A stretch of DNA of 40,592 bases from Paenibacillus sp. 32O-W (GTDB lineage Bacteria; Bacillota; Bacilli; Paenibacillales; NBRC-103111): contig NZ_VEGP01000053.1 of NCBI RefSeq assembly GCF_007679495.1, positions 1 to 40,592 on the forward strand. The letters are read 5' to 3'. The stretch's first letter is position 1; the number at the start of each line of letters is the position of its first letter. Under the pieces are notes generated by a model that saw nothing but the letters and a program-made list of their open reading frames with translations, ran no database searches and was not told the origin of the DNA. Both the position numbers and the translations under genes were made by a program. Below, piece by piece: positions 23,442 through 31,407 of this stretch.

Positions 23442-24611
23442 TTAAATCAGGCCGAAATCCCGACCGGCCTTCTGCAGCCGGTCAAGGGCAAACTGCAGAT
23501 CCTCCATCGTATGCAAGGCGGTTACGATAAAACGCACCCGTCCTTTATCCATCGGGACCGTCGGATAAACGATCCCTTGAGCGAAAATTCCTTCCTGCAG
23601 CATTCGATCCGAAAACTGCATCGTTCGTTTCGGGTCGCCGATGATCACCGGAATGATCGGTGTCTCGCTGCTTCCGGTGTCGAAGCCCATTTGCTTCAGA
23701 CTCATTCGGAAATAAGTCGCGTTCGCCCATAGTCGTTCGATCAAATCTTCGCTCCGCTGCAGGATACGGATCGCGGCGAGGCAGGCTGCCGCAACCGAAG
23801 GCGGCTGGGATGTGCTGAACAGGAACGGCCTGGCCTTGTGAATCAGGTAATCCTTAAGCACCTGCTCCCCGGCCATGTAGCCTCCGACGGCACCAACCGC
23901 TTTGGACAGCGTTCCGACTTGAATGTGCACTCGGCCGTGCAGCGAAAAATGATCCGTGGAGCCTTTGCCGTTCCTGCCTAATACCCCGCTGGCATGAGCA
24001 TCGTCTACATATACGATCGCCCCATACTTCTCCGCCAGCCCAACAATGCCGGGAAGCGGAGCAATATCCCCATCCATGCTGAATACCCCGTCGGTCACGA
24101 CGACCTTACGGCGGTAGGACCCTGACGTCTGCAAAATAGCTTCCAGTTGATTCAAATCCTTATGTGCATAAATACTCCGCTTTGCCTTGGTCAACCGGAT
24201 GCCGTCGATGATGCTGGCATGATTTAATTCATCACTGATGACCAGATCCTGATCGCTCAGAATCGAGCCCAATATTCCCAGGTTGGCGGTGAAGCCCGAT
24301 TGGAACACCAAGGTCGCGGGTGTCCCCTTGAACTTGGCCAATTCCTCCTCCAGTTGATCATGAATATCGAGAGTACCTGTAATCGTCCGGACCGAACCGC
24401 TGCCTGCTCCATAGCGTTCCAGCGCCTGTCTGGCCGCCTCCTTCATCTCGGGATGGCCGGTCAGCCCCAAATAATTGTTGGACGACATCTGCAGGATTTT
24501 CCGGCCGTTCAGCGTCATCCACGTTCCCGGCGCACTATCCCAAACCGTCAGCGGCCTGTATCTTCCTTCCTCCTTAATCTTCGTCAGCTCTTGCTCGAAG
24601 CTGGAATACAT
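23442..24611 (-). CDS. kbl: Glycine C-acetyltransferase (2-amino-3-ketobutyrate CoA ligase)
   Basis: GGGAGGGG six bases before ATG 24611 selects that start over an ATG ten codons upstream. The 389-residue product is an alpha-oxoamine synthase-type PLP enzyme. Lys237 in GTLSKAVGAVGGY is the PLP lysine. SSNNYLGLTGHPEMKEAA near the start, DELNHASIIDG and VDDAHASGVLGRNGKGSTDH are family hallmarks. It lies 59 bases after tdh, so it most likely splits 2-amino-3-ketobutyrate with CoA into glycine and acetyl-CoA. Without that neighbour, BioF or other members could be considered. Confidence 0.92.
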   Translation of the reverse strand: MYSSFEQELTKIKEEGRYRPLTVWDSAPGTWMTLNGRKILQMSSNNYLGLTGHPEMKEAARQALERYGAGSGSVRTITGTLDIHDQLEEELAKFKGTPATLVFQSGFTANLGILGSILSDQDLVISDELNHASIIDGIRLTKAKRSIYAHKDLNQLEAILQTSGSYRRKVVVTDGVFSMDGDIAPLPGIVGLAEKYGAIVYVDDAHASGVLGRNGKGSTDHFSLHGRVHIQVGTLSKAVGAVGGYMAGEQVLKDYLIHKARPFLFSTSQPPSVAAACLAAIRILQRSEDLIERLWANATYFRMSLKQMGFDTGSSETPIIPVIIGDPKRTMQFSDRMLQEGIFAQGIVYPTVPMDKGRVRFIVTALHTMEDLQFALDRLQKAGRDFGLI

Positions 24612-24670
24612 CCTCTTCCCCTCCCAGGATTTCGTATTCATATAATTCCATTAGCAAAAACAGCCGGCTC

Positions 24671-25717
24671 TTACCCCTCATGGAGAAATACAACCTTCCC
24701 GCATTGTCCGGAACGGACCAGCTCGAACGCTTCCTCGTATTGCTCCAGCTTGAACGTATGCGTCACCAACGGCTGAAGATCGATTCTTCCGCTGTCCAGC
24801 AGACCCTTCATCTGGTACCAGGTATCATACATTCGTCTTCCGGTGATACCTTCCACCCGCAGCCCTTTAAAAATGATGCTTTGGGCTAAATTGATAGGCA
24901 CCTCCTTGGTCGGAATTCCGAGAAGCGAGACCCGGCCGGCATTGGCGACGGCGGACAGAGCCTCCCGAATCGCTCCCGGATGGCCTGACATCTCCAGAAG
25001 CACCTCCACTCCTTCCCCATCCGTCAAACTGCGTATCGGATCGGCAAAATCGGGGTTTTCCAGACTGTTAAGCACGATATCCGCTCCCATTTGCTTGGCC
25101 AGCTTTAATCTGTATCCGTTTACATCTACCGCAAAGATGGTTCCGGCTCCGCATGCCTTGGCTACGGCTATCGCCATTAATCCGATGGGGCCTGCTCCGA
25201 CTATGGCCACACTTTTTCCAACGATGCTCCCGGCCAGTACGGTATGAACCGCATTGCCCAACGGATCCTGCAGACATGCTGTCTTAAGCGGCAGGTCCGG
25301 GTGATTATGAATGACATGGCTGGCGGGAACGACCGTATATTCGGCAAAGCACCCGGGAACGGTAATCCCGAAGCTTCTTGTTCGCGTACATACGTGCGCG
25401 TTTCCCGTCCGGCAAGCCCGGCATACTCCACAAACGAAATGGCCTTCCGAGGTCACATAGTCACCGGGCTTAACGTTCGTTACCTCGCTTCCGACTTGTT
25501 CAACCACCCCCGCATATTCATGACCGAACACGTTAGGAACCGCCACGGTATTCCTCGCCCATTCATCCCAGTTGTAAATATGGAGATCGGTCCCGCATAT
25601 CGAACTGGCCTGCACCCTAATTAGCACTTCATCGCGTCCGCAGACGGGTACCGGAACTTTGGCAAGAGAAGCTCCCGGGCCTGGTCTATCCTTCACTAAA
25701 GCCTCCATCTGTTTCAC
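24671..25717 (-). CDS. tdh: L-threonine 3-dehydrogenase
   Basis: The GTG at 25717 with AGGAGGG seven bases ahead is the best start; an ATG at 25762 lacks a ribosome site. The 348-residue zinc MDR enzyme shows the catalytic zinc site in SSICGTDLHIYNWDEW and FGHEYAG. The structural zinc cysteines are in CGVCRACRTGNAHVC, and the NAD fold in AIVGAGPIGLMAIAVAKACGA. CGTDLHIYNWDEWA is diagnostic for threonine dehydrogenases. It converts threonine to 2-amino-3-ketobutyrate, which Kbl then cleaves. The promoter region carries two tandem operator-like repeats and faces a divergent XRE-cupin regulator gene. Confidence 0.93.
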   Translation of the reverse strand: MKQMEALVKDRPGPGASLAKVPVPVCGRDEVLIRVQASSICGTDLHIYNWDEWARNTVAVPNVFGHEYAGVVEQVGSEVTNVKPGDYVTSEGHFVCGVCRACRTGNAHVCTRTRSFGITVPGCFAEYTVVPASHVIHNHPDLPLKTACLQDPLGNAVHTVLAGSIVGKSVAIVGAGPIGLMAIAVAKACGAGTIFAVDVNGYRLKLAKQMGADIVLNSLENPDFADPIRSLTDGEGVEVLLEMSGHPGAIREALSAVANAGRVSLLGIPTKEVPINLAQSIIFKGLRVEGITGRRMYDTWYQMKGLLDSGRIDLQPLVTHTFKLEQYEEAFELVRSGQCGKVVFLHEG

Positions 25718-25770
25718 AGAACATCCCTCCTCCCTCTTTGGAAAATGGAATAATAAGGACATTGACCTTG

Positions 25771-25807
25771 TTTGTTATATTATACAAATATGTGTTATAT
25801 TGAACAA
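25771..25807. promoter_or_regulatory. Tandem operator-like repeats over the tdh promoter
   Basis: TTTGTTATATTATACAAA (25771-25788) is a near-perfect palindrome. A related TGTGTTATATTGAACAA starts exactly 20 bases later at 25791. On the minus strand a perfect TATAAT lies inside the first repeat, with TTGTTC 17 bases upstream as a weak -35 for tdh. A regulator bound here would cover the promoter. The rest of the 338-base gap holds an AT-rich stretch and the regulator's own leader. Confidence 0.55.
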
Positions 25808-26055
25808 CTCTTTTTTTACTTTTATTTTTAGATTATGCACAGAGAGGTATTAATCCCTTGGCGATTTGCCTTCGAGAGTGGAAAACTTAACGGCTTGCTT
25901 GCTTTTTTTCTATTTTTTTGCGAATGGATTGTGTATAATGGGGGCGATTCGTATATTCGGGCTGAGGAGGATTTGCGAAGCGGAGCTTCCGCCGGAAGCC
26001 TGAAATTGAAGCAATAGCTATAGAAAGATGCGGCATAGGAGAGGCTGAACAGCTT

Positions 26056-26610
26056 ATGGAACAAATTCATATTAAAGTTGGAAGAAATTTGCATCGAATT
26101 CGTAAAGCCCGGGGCTTGAGCCTGGACAAGGTGGCGGAAGTCACCGGCGTCAGTAAAGCTATGCTGGCACAAATAGAACGGGGCGATACTAATCCGACGA
26201 TTTCCATTCTCTGGAAAATCGCGACCGGGCTCAAAATTTCATTCACTACCCTGGTGGAAGAAGAATCGCCCGAAATTTCAGTCGTCCGCACGGAAGCTCT
26301 CGAACCTTTTCTTTCTGAAGAGGGAGCTTATCGGACTTACCCGTTATTCCCATTCAATTCCGCCAAACAATTTGAAGTATATTCCGTGGAAATTGACCCC
26401 GGGTGTGTACATCCATCGGAGCCCCACAATGAAGGGGTGGAGGAATGGATTCTCGTGTTCGAAGGGAACTTGGAAGTCGAAATCGAAAATGAATCCTTCC
26501 AAGTCTGCGCCCACAGCGCGATTCATTTTCCCGCCGATCGGCCGCACGTCTACCGGAACCTGGCTCCAACCGTCACACGGTTCCATGTTATTATTCATTA
26601 CCCGAACTGA
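26056..26610 (+). CDS. XRE-family regulator with cupin sensor domain
   Basis: The 184-residue protein has an N-terminal XRE helix-turn-helix (about residues 7-62; IRKARGLSLDKVAEVTGVSK, AMLAQIERGDTNPTISILWK). A C-terminal cupin follows (about 112-180; HPSEPHNEGVEEWILVFEGN and HFPADRPHVYRN). This is the PuuR/SutR-like design, in which the cupin binds a small metabolite, often an amino acid or amine. Divergent placement from tdh-kbl makes regulation of threonine catabolism a good guess, and two tandem palindromes lie between them. GGAGAGG precedes the ATG at a longish distance. Confidence 0.88.
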   Translation: MEQIHIKVGRNLHRIRKARGLSLDKVAEVTGVSKAMLAQIERGDTNPTISILWKIATGLKISFTTLVEEESPEISVVRTEALEPFLSEEGAYRTYPLFPFNSAKQFEVYSVEIDPGCVHPSEPHNEGVEEWILVFEGNLEVEIENESFQVCAHSAIHFPADRPHVYRNLAPTVTRFHVIIHYPN

Positions 26611-26661
26611 ACCGGGAGCACGTCTTGAGACTATGTATGCTCAATGGGTCATATAAGCCTG

Positions 26662-26690
26662 CTGATATATTATACGTGTTATATTCCGAA
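26662..26690. promoter_or_regulatory. Third operator-like repeat cluster
   Basis: TGATATATTATACGTGTTATATTCC repeats, in shortened form, the ATATTATAC and TGTTATATT elements found at the tdh promoter. It lies 50-80 bases after the regulator gene and just before the truncated MATE frame. It could be a relic operator for a gene that is gone. Confidence 0.35.
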
Positions 26691-26715
26691 TCACCCCATT
26701 TTCTATAAATTATAA

Positions 26716-27330
26716 AAAAGGCTGGAAACCGGGATTTTTGCCGCGGTCACTCTGCTGATGAGCAACTTTAATACGATTACGATAGCCGCGCATCAGGCCG
26801 CGATTAATTTTGCGTCTTTTCTGTACATGGTGCCTTTGAGCATTTCAATGGGGCTAACCATTCTGGTAGGCTTCGAAGTCGGCGCACGAAGGGTAGCGGA
26901 CGCCCGGCAGTACAGCTACATCGGAATCGCCATGGCCGTTATCATGTCCGCTCTGTGCGCGATTGCCTTGTTCATCTTTAATAAACAAGCAGCCGGCCTT
27001 TACTCGAACGATTCGGCCGTCATTGAGCTGACCAAGCAATTCCTGTACTTCGCCATCTTCTTCCAGCTTTCCGACGCCATCGCGGCGCCGATTCAGGGAG
27101 CTCTTCGCGGATATAAGGACGTTAACGTTACCTTCATAGTCGCATTGATCTCTTTCTGGGTCATCGGGCTGCCGACGGGTTACTTGCTAGCCAATTATAC
27201 ATCGCTTGGGGCGTTTGGCTACTGGATCGGATTAATTTCGGGGCTGGCTATGGGAGCCGTCTGTCTTCTCTTGAGGCTCCTGCATGTTCAAAGAAAAACC
27301 GGGCGGACCGCGGTTTCTAACCATGTTTAA
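26716..27330 (+). pseudogene. MATE efflux pump, C-terminal half only
   Basis: The reading frame is open from 26716. Homology to MATE proteins already starts before the first ATG (26758), in [18 protein letters not shown], and continues through [32 protein letters not shown] and [12 protein letters not shown]. About six helices remain of the usual twelve, and length is about 205 codons instead of about 450. A TAA at 26713 and AT-rich sequence replace the N-terminal half. There is no ribosome site. I read this as a 5' deletion product. The remaining codons have no internal stops, so the loss may be recent. Confidence 0.82.
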
Positions 27331-27375
27331 GTTTCTTCTTCCGCAATCTTTTCAACATCATCCCCACCAAAAAAG

Positions 27376-27421
27376 GCGTCACGGAACCAGGCAAAGACAG
27401 ACCTGAATCCGTGACGCTTTT
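27376..27421. terminator. Terminator of the MATE relic
   Basis: GCGTCACGGA (27376-27385) pairs perfectly with TCCGTGACGC (27408-27417), followed by TTTT. The AAAAAA run before it would allow use from the other strand too. Confidence 0.85.
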
Positions 27422-27431
27422 GAAATTATAA

Positions 27432-27943
27432 CTCCACTTTCGCAGCTTGAGATCGCCTGATCCTTTTAATTTTGTTGATTAGGCAATTTAGAGATTCATT
27501 GCTTAAGTTGATGCAGATATTACTTTGTGATTTCCGCCGTCTGATCCGGTCTCTGTTTTTCATCACGTACTTGAGGCTTGATCGGGATTCCGGGGAATCA
27601 GCCGCTCCACGTTGTCTAACGGTTGCCATGGTTGTTAATTCGCTGATTTTATCCATTTTCAAAATCTAACGGTTGCAGGTGATGTTATTTCAATGTTTTC
27701 CATAGATTTGAGAGGAAAAAGACACCTATAGCGGCGATGGCAACCGTTACAATTTCTGAGCATGCATTATTGCGGGAATAACAACTGTAGCAACCGTTAC
27801 AGCTTTAGCTACCGCTGCTGTTTACAACGCTCCCCCCTTGAGCAAACGAAACGATGTTCACTATTATGCAATCTCTATAAACGAGCTTATCTTTTGTTCA
27901 TCACATCAACCTGAAAAGCCGATTTTCCCCTGCGAAAGTTGAG
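27432..27943. mobile_element. IS-like relic bounded by 14-bp inverted ends
   Basis: CTCCACTTTCGCAG (27432-27445) and the complement of CTCAACTTTCGCAG (27930-27943) form ends matching at 13 of 14 positions. The same end occurs once more at 35869-35882. A minus-strand frame of 78 codons (27426-27662) runs into the left end and finishes AAKVEL; it is basic and could be a transposase tail, but I cannot name the family. The middle holds inverted 60-bp units. No complete transposase is present, so any movement would need help. Together with the sequence to 28166 it fills an 836-base gap without functional genes. Confidence 0.6.
27617..27799. repeat. Inverted pairs of 60-bp units at 50-bp spacing
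   Basis: TAACGGTTGC occurs at 27617 and 27667, exactly 50 bases apart. Its complement GCAACCGTTA occurs at 27740 and 27790, again exactly 50 apart. The sequences between the paired motifs are also recognisably related (GTTGTTA, CATTTTCA-like pieces), so this is one 60-bp unit and its diverged inverted copy. It could form a long imperfect hairpin centred near 27708. Confidence 0.7.
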
Positions 27944-28166
27944 TTTATAAGACAAAGGCATAACAAGTTCACACGCGCTTCTTCTCCTTCCACCTCTGAC
28001 TCAATGATTCCCATATTCGAACGCAGACCAAAAGTGGCTGACAAGCTATTTGGCAACAGTGAGGTACATCACCAATAATTATAGCCGTTCTGACTAATAG
28101 GCATAATAATCAAGAAAACGGGAAATATAATGATGGATTACCACCAAATCACAAGGAGCTGTTACC

Positions 28167-28685
28167 GTGGGCATATTAAGCGGAAATCCGAAAGAAGAGC
28201 CCCTTCATTACGGCGAAATTTATGATGTGTGGTCGTTTTCAATGAAGGCCAAAGGCTGCAGTTCAGTCTATCGAGCTTACTCTTTCCACGCAGGAGACAA
28301 AGACTTAAAAGCGATTTTGAATGATTTAATCGGACAGGCAGAGTTGGAAGCCAAAGAATGTGACGCCATTCTAACGAACAACGATATTGTGCCTTCCCCG
28401 GCACTGCCTGAAAGGCCCGAGACCAAGCTTGCTGATATTCCTATGGGCGCAAGAATCAGCGACCAGGAAATCGCAGCTCTTATCGCAGCAGACAATGCAG
28501 CAAGTATGGTTGCTTGCAGCCAAATTATGGGCAAGTCCATCAGAGAGGATATTGGAGCATTATTTGCTAAATATCACGCGACCAAAACAGCTCTAGGTCT
28601 CAGACTTCTTGAGATGAATAAGGCAAAAGGCTGGTTGGTCCCGCCACCGCTACAAATAAAAAGACCTGAGCCCGTTAATGCTTAA
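28167..28685 (+). CDS. DUF3231 family protein
   Basis: The GTG at 28167 follows AAGGAG. The 172-residue protein is a DUF3231 domain: LSGNPKEEPLHYGEIYDVWS at the N-terminus, then a helical bundle (KAILNDLIGQAELEAKECDA) with the conserved PPLPERP-like stretch (SPALPERPETK) and the ending NKAKGWLVPPP. The fold is ferritin-like with scattered His, Glu and Asp residues. The family is frequent in Bacillales spore formers and often duplicated; function unknown. The stop lies 25 bases before the start of the WGxxGxxG-tail gene, so the two are probably co-transcribed. Confidence 0.85.
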   Translation: MGILSGNPKEEPLHYGEIYDVWSFSMKAKGCSSVYRAYSFHAGDKDLKAILNDLIGQAELEAKECDAILTNNDIVPSPALPERPETKLADIPMGARISDQEIAALIAADNAASMVACSQIMGKSIREDIGALFAKYHATKTALGLRLLEMNKAKGWLVPPPLQIKRPEPVNA

Positions 28686-28710
28686 AACACGAAAGGAGAA
28701 AATACTGACC

Positions 28711-29019
28711 ATGAAAAAATTAACTGCAATTACGCTGATCGCTGTTTTGATTCTAAGCTTCTCTTCGTATGCCTTCGCAGCAGATATGATTCCGACGAAT
28801 GCGCGTATTATAAATACGGCAACCAACGGAAACGCGAATAACAATAACAACGGAACTATGAATGCCAATAACAACGGAACCATGAATAACTGGAATGGAA
28901 ATAATAATACCAGGGCCTTCGCTGATAACAATAATAGAAATAATTGGGGATGGCTGGGCCTTCTCGGTTTGATCGGTCTTGCCGGTTTAAGAAACAGAAC
29001 AAGAGAAGTTGAGAAATAA
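28711..29019 (+). CDS. Secreted Asn-rich protein with WGxxGxxG C-terminal segment
   Basis: AAGGAG precedes ATG 28711, which begins a clean signal peptide (MKKLTAITLIAVLILSFSSY, Ala-x-Ala cleavage near residue 24). The mature part is short and almost pure Asn/Gly/Thr/Met low complexity (repeats of NNNGTMN). It then has WGWLGLLGLIGLAGL followed by RNRTRE: a Trp-Gly, hydrophobic helix and basic tail. This is the plan of the WGxxGxxG-CTERM proteins. The tail looks like a recognition or anchoring signal of the PEP-CTERM/GlyGly-CTERM kind, but its processing enzyme is not in this window. 102 residues. Confidence 0.8.
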   Translation: MKKLTAITLIAVLILSFSSYAFAADMIPTNARIINTATNGNANNNNNGTMNANNNGTMNNWNGNNNTRAFADNNNRNNWGWLGLLGLIGLAGLRNRTREVEK

Positions 29020-29031
29020 GGGCTCAAATCC

Positions 29032-29072
29032 AGTCAACCCCCTCCTTAGAGATCATCAGGAGGGGGTTGACT
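29032..29072. terminator. Strong hairpin between convergent genes
   Basis: AGTCAACCCCCTCC (29032-29045) pairs perfectly with GGAGGGGGTTGACT (29059-29072), 14 bp. There is no T-run on either side, so it may stop transcription with Rho-like help or protect 3' ends. Confidence 0.7.
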
Positions 29073-29094
29073 AACGGACAATGCGCCAACGCTA

Positions 29095-30465
29095 TTATTT
29101 CACTGTTTTATTATACTGTTGGATTTTGGATGTTATCTCTTTGGTTGCGGCATCCAAGGCGTCTTGCGGCGACTTCTTGTTGTTAAGCACCTCTTCGATC
29201 GCTCCCTCGACGATTTGTCTCGCTTCCGGGAAGACGCCCATAACAGCGCCTCGAGTTGCCGTATTCAGCTTCGTATTATGCAACTGATCGATCGCAGTCT
29301 TGAACTGAGGGAACTTAACCAGATTTTCCTTCACACTTTCCTCCTCATATGCTTTGATCGTGATCGGGAAGTACCCTGTGTTAATATGCCAATAAGCTTG
29401 CTCCTTCGGCGAGGCCAGGTATTTGATGAAGTCCCAGGCCGCTTTCTGTACTTCTTCCGAACGGTCATTCATCATCCATAAGCTGGCTCCGCCGACGATG
29501 ACGCCGCCTTCTTTGGCATCAGCCGGTTTCGGAAGCGGAGCGGTTCCGACTTCGAATTTACCGCTGTTCGTATCGACGATCCCCTTCAGAGCAGCCGTAG
29601 AATCCAGAATCATCGCCACTTGTTCAGCAGCAAATGCCTTTTTGGAATCATCGGTTTTACGCCCCAAGTTGTTGGCAGCCCCCGTATCGATTAAATCTTT
29701 CCACCAAGTCAGTACTTTTACGCCTGCCTCCGAATTTACAAGGGATTCGGTGGCCATGGAATCGCGGCCATTACCGTTGTTCACATAGTCTGCGCCTTGG
29801 TTCGCAAAGAACTGCTCCATAAACCAGCCATAGATCGCGAAGTTTGCGCCGACGGCTTTACCTTTCTTGGAGATGATATTTGCCGCTTCTTTCAATTCTT
29901 CGAACGTTGTCGGCGGTTTTTCGGGGTCCAGGCCAGCGTCTTTAAACAGGTTTTTGTTGTAGTAAAGGATCGGATTTGACGTATTGAACGGCATCGAGTA
30001 AAGCTTGCCGTCAAACGTATAGTAGCCCGCAATGTTAGGCTCGAGTTGAGATACATCCCAATGATCTTGATCAATGAACGTTTGCATTGGCGTAACGGTG
30101 CCGGAATCGATCATAAAGCGGCTGCCGATCTCATACATTTGCACGACAGCAGGACCTTCGTTCGACCCCATCGACGTCTTTAATTTGCTGAGCAGATCAT
30201 CATAGCTTCCCTGAAAAATCGCCTCGACCTCCACCTTGTCTTGAGAAGCATTATAATTAGCGACCATTTGATCAACGACCTTGGTATTAGCCCCGCCCAT
30301 CGCATGCCAGAAGATGACCTTCGTTTTGCCACCTGCTGCCTGGCCTCCCGACTGGGTGCCTTCCGGCTTCTTGCTTTCCGTTCCTCCTCCCATATTCACG
30401 TTGCACGCAGATAGGAAAATCATCATGATGACCAGACATAAGCCTAGTACTTTTCTTTTCTTCAT
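29095..30465 (-). CDS. ugpB: sn-Glycerol-3-phosphate ABC transporter, solute-binding lipoprotein
   Basis: GGGGATTGGAAG precedes ATG 30465, which starts a lipoprotein signal: MKKRKVLGLCLVIMMIFLSA then Cys21. The 456-residue protein follows UgpB landmarks closely: VIFWHAMGG, VVQMYEIGSRFM, YSMPFNTSNPILYYNKNLF, GLDPEKPPTTF, VGGASLWMM, WHINTGYFPIT and the C-terminal ARQIVEGAIEEVL. It should be tethered outside the membrane and bind glycerol 3-phosphate or glycerophosphodiesters. Order on the minus strand is ugpA-ugpE-ugpB, with ugpB 117 bases after ugpE. No ATPase gene (ugpC) is present; a shared MsmX/UgpC-type ATPase elsewhere would be required. Confidence 0.86.
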   Translation of the reverse strand: MKKRKVLGLCLVIMMIFLSACNVNMGGGTESKKPEGTQSGGQAAGGKTKVIFWHAMGGANTKVVDQMVANYNASQDKVEVEAIFQGSYDDLLSKLKTSMGSNEGPAVVQMYEIGSRFMIDSGTVTPMQTFIDQDHWDVSQLEPNIAGYYTFDGKLYSMPFNTSNPILYYNKNLFKDAGLDPEKPPTTFEELKEAANIISKKGKAVGANFAIYGWFMEQFFANQGADYVNNGNGRDSMATESLVNSEAGVKVLTWWKDLIDTGAANNLGRKTDDSKKAFAAEQVAMILDSTAALKGIVDTNSGKFEVGTAPLPKPADAKEGGVIVGGASLWMMNDRSEEVQKAAWDFIKYLASPKEQAYWHINTGYFPITIKAYEEESVKENLVKFPQFKTAIDQLHNTKLNTATRGAVMGVFPEARQIVEGAIEEVLNNKKSPQDALDAATKEITSKIQQYNKTVK

Positions 30466-30582
30466 CTTCCAATCCCCTTTCTTCGTTCCATTCATTTTTG
30501 GTAAGAAACGTTCCCTCTCAATAAAGATCGTTTCTTCTCTATGACAAGTCCGTTTTATGAACAGACGCATCACCATGTTCAG

Positions 30583-31407
30583 CTAACCTTTTACTGCACC
30601 TGCGGTAATCCCCCGAACCAATTGTTTCACACCGAGAGCCAGCAAGATGAACGAGGGCAGCAGAACGAGTGTCACACCCGCCAGGATCAGGTTCCAGGAC
30701 ATGACTTCAGCAAATTGCAGCATGGCGACCCCGATCTGGACCGTTCGCATGGACGGCGAGTTCGTGATGAGCAGCGGCCATAAATAATGGTTCCAGTGGG
30801 TTAGAAATACGTAAACCGCGAGAGTAGCCAGTGCCGGGCGAGACAGCGGAAGCACAATGGAGAAAAAGTTTCTGAGATGACCGCATCCGTCTATTCTGGC
30901 GGCGTCGAACAGCTCATGAGGCAGTTGCAGGAAAAACTGGCGAAGCAGGAACACCCCGAACGCTCCGGCCATAAAAGGCACGACCAACCCTTGATAGGTA
31001 TCCATCCAGCCTAAATCTTTAATCAATAAATAATTCGGAATGATCGTAACTTCCCATGGAATCATCATCGTCGATAAGAAGAGCGTGAACAGAATGGATT
31101 TGCCCTTAAAATTCAAAAATGAAAAAGCGTATGCGGAAAGACTGGATGTAAGAACCTGGCTCAACATAATCGCTGTAGATACAATAAAACTGTTCAATAT
31201 AAAGCGAACGATCGGAAACGTTTGAACCACATTGCTAAAATTCCCTAAATAAAGTTGGGATGGAATTAATGGCGGCGGAAAAGCATTCGCTTCCTTCTCG
31301 GTCATGAAGGATGACAAAACCGTGAAGATAAGCGGATACAAGACCGCGAGGGCCAGCAATATGAGTAAGATATATAAGAGGGTATGGGTAAGTCTTCTCG
31401 CGATCAT
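30583..31407 (-). CDS. ugpE: sn-Glycerol-3-phosphate ABC transporter permease
   Basis: The 274-residue MalG/UgpE-type permease has six membrane helices. The ATPase-contact EAA loop is ELFDAARIDGCGHLRNFFSI with the following VLPLSRPALATLAV. Its ATG overlaps the ugpA stop in an ATGA, which indicates coupled translation. The N-terminus (TLLYILLILLALAVLYPLIF) is the first membrane helix. It forms the heterodimeric channel with UgpA. Confidence 0.87.
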   Translation of the reverse strand: MIARRLTHTLLYILLILLALAVLYPLIFTVLSSFMTEKEANAFPPPLIPSQLYLGNFSNVVQTFPIVRFILNSFIVSTAIMLSQVLTSSLSAYAFSFLNFKGKSILFTLFLSTMMIPWEVTIIPNYLLIKDLGWMDTYQGLVVPFMAGAFGVFLLRQFFLQLPHELFDAARIDGCGHLRNFFSIVLPLSRPALATLAVYVFLTHWNHYLWPLLITNSPSMRTVQIGVAMLQFAEVMSWNLILAGVTLVLLPSFILLALGVKQLVRGITAGAVKG

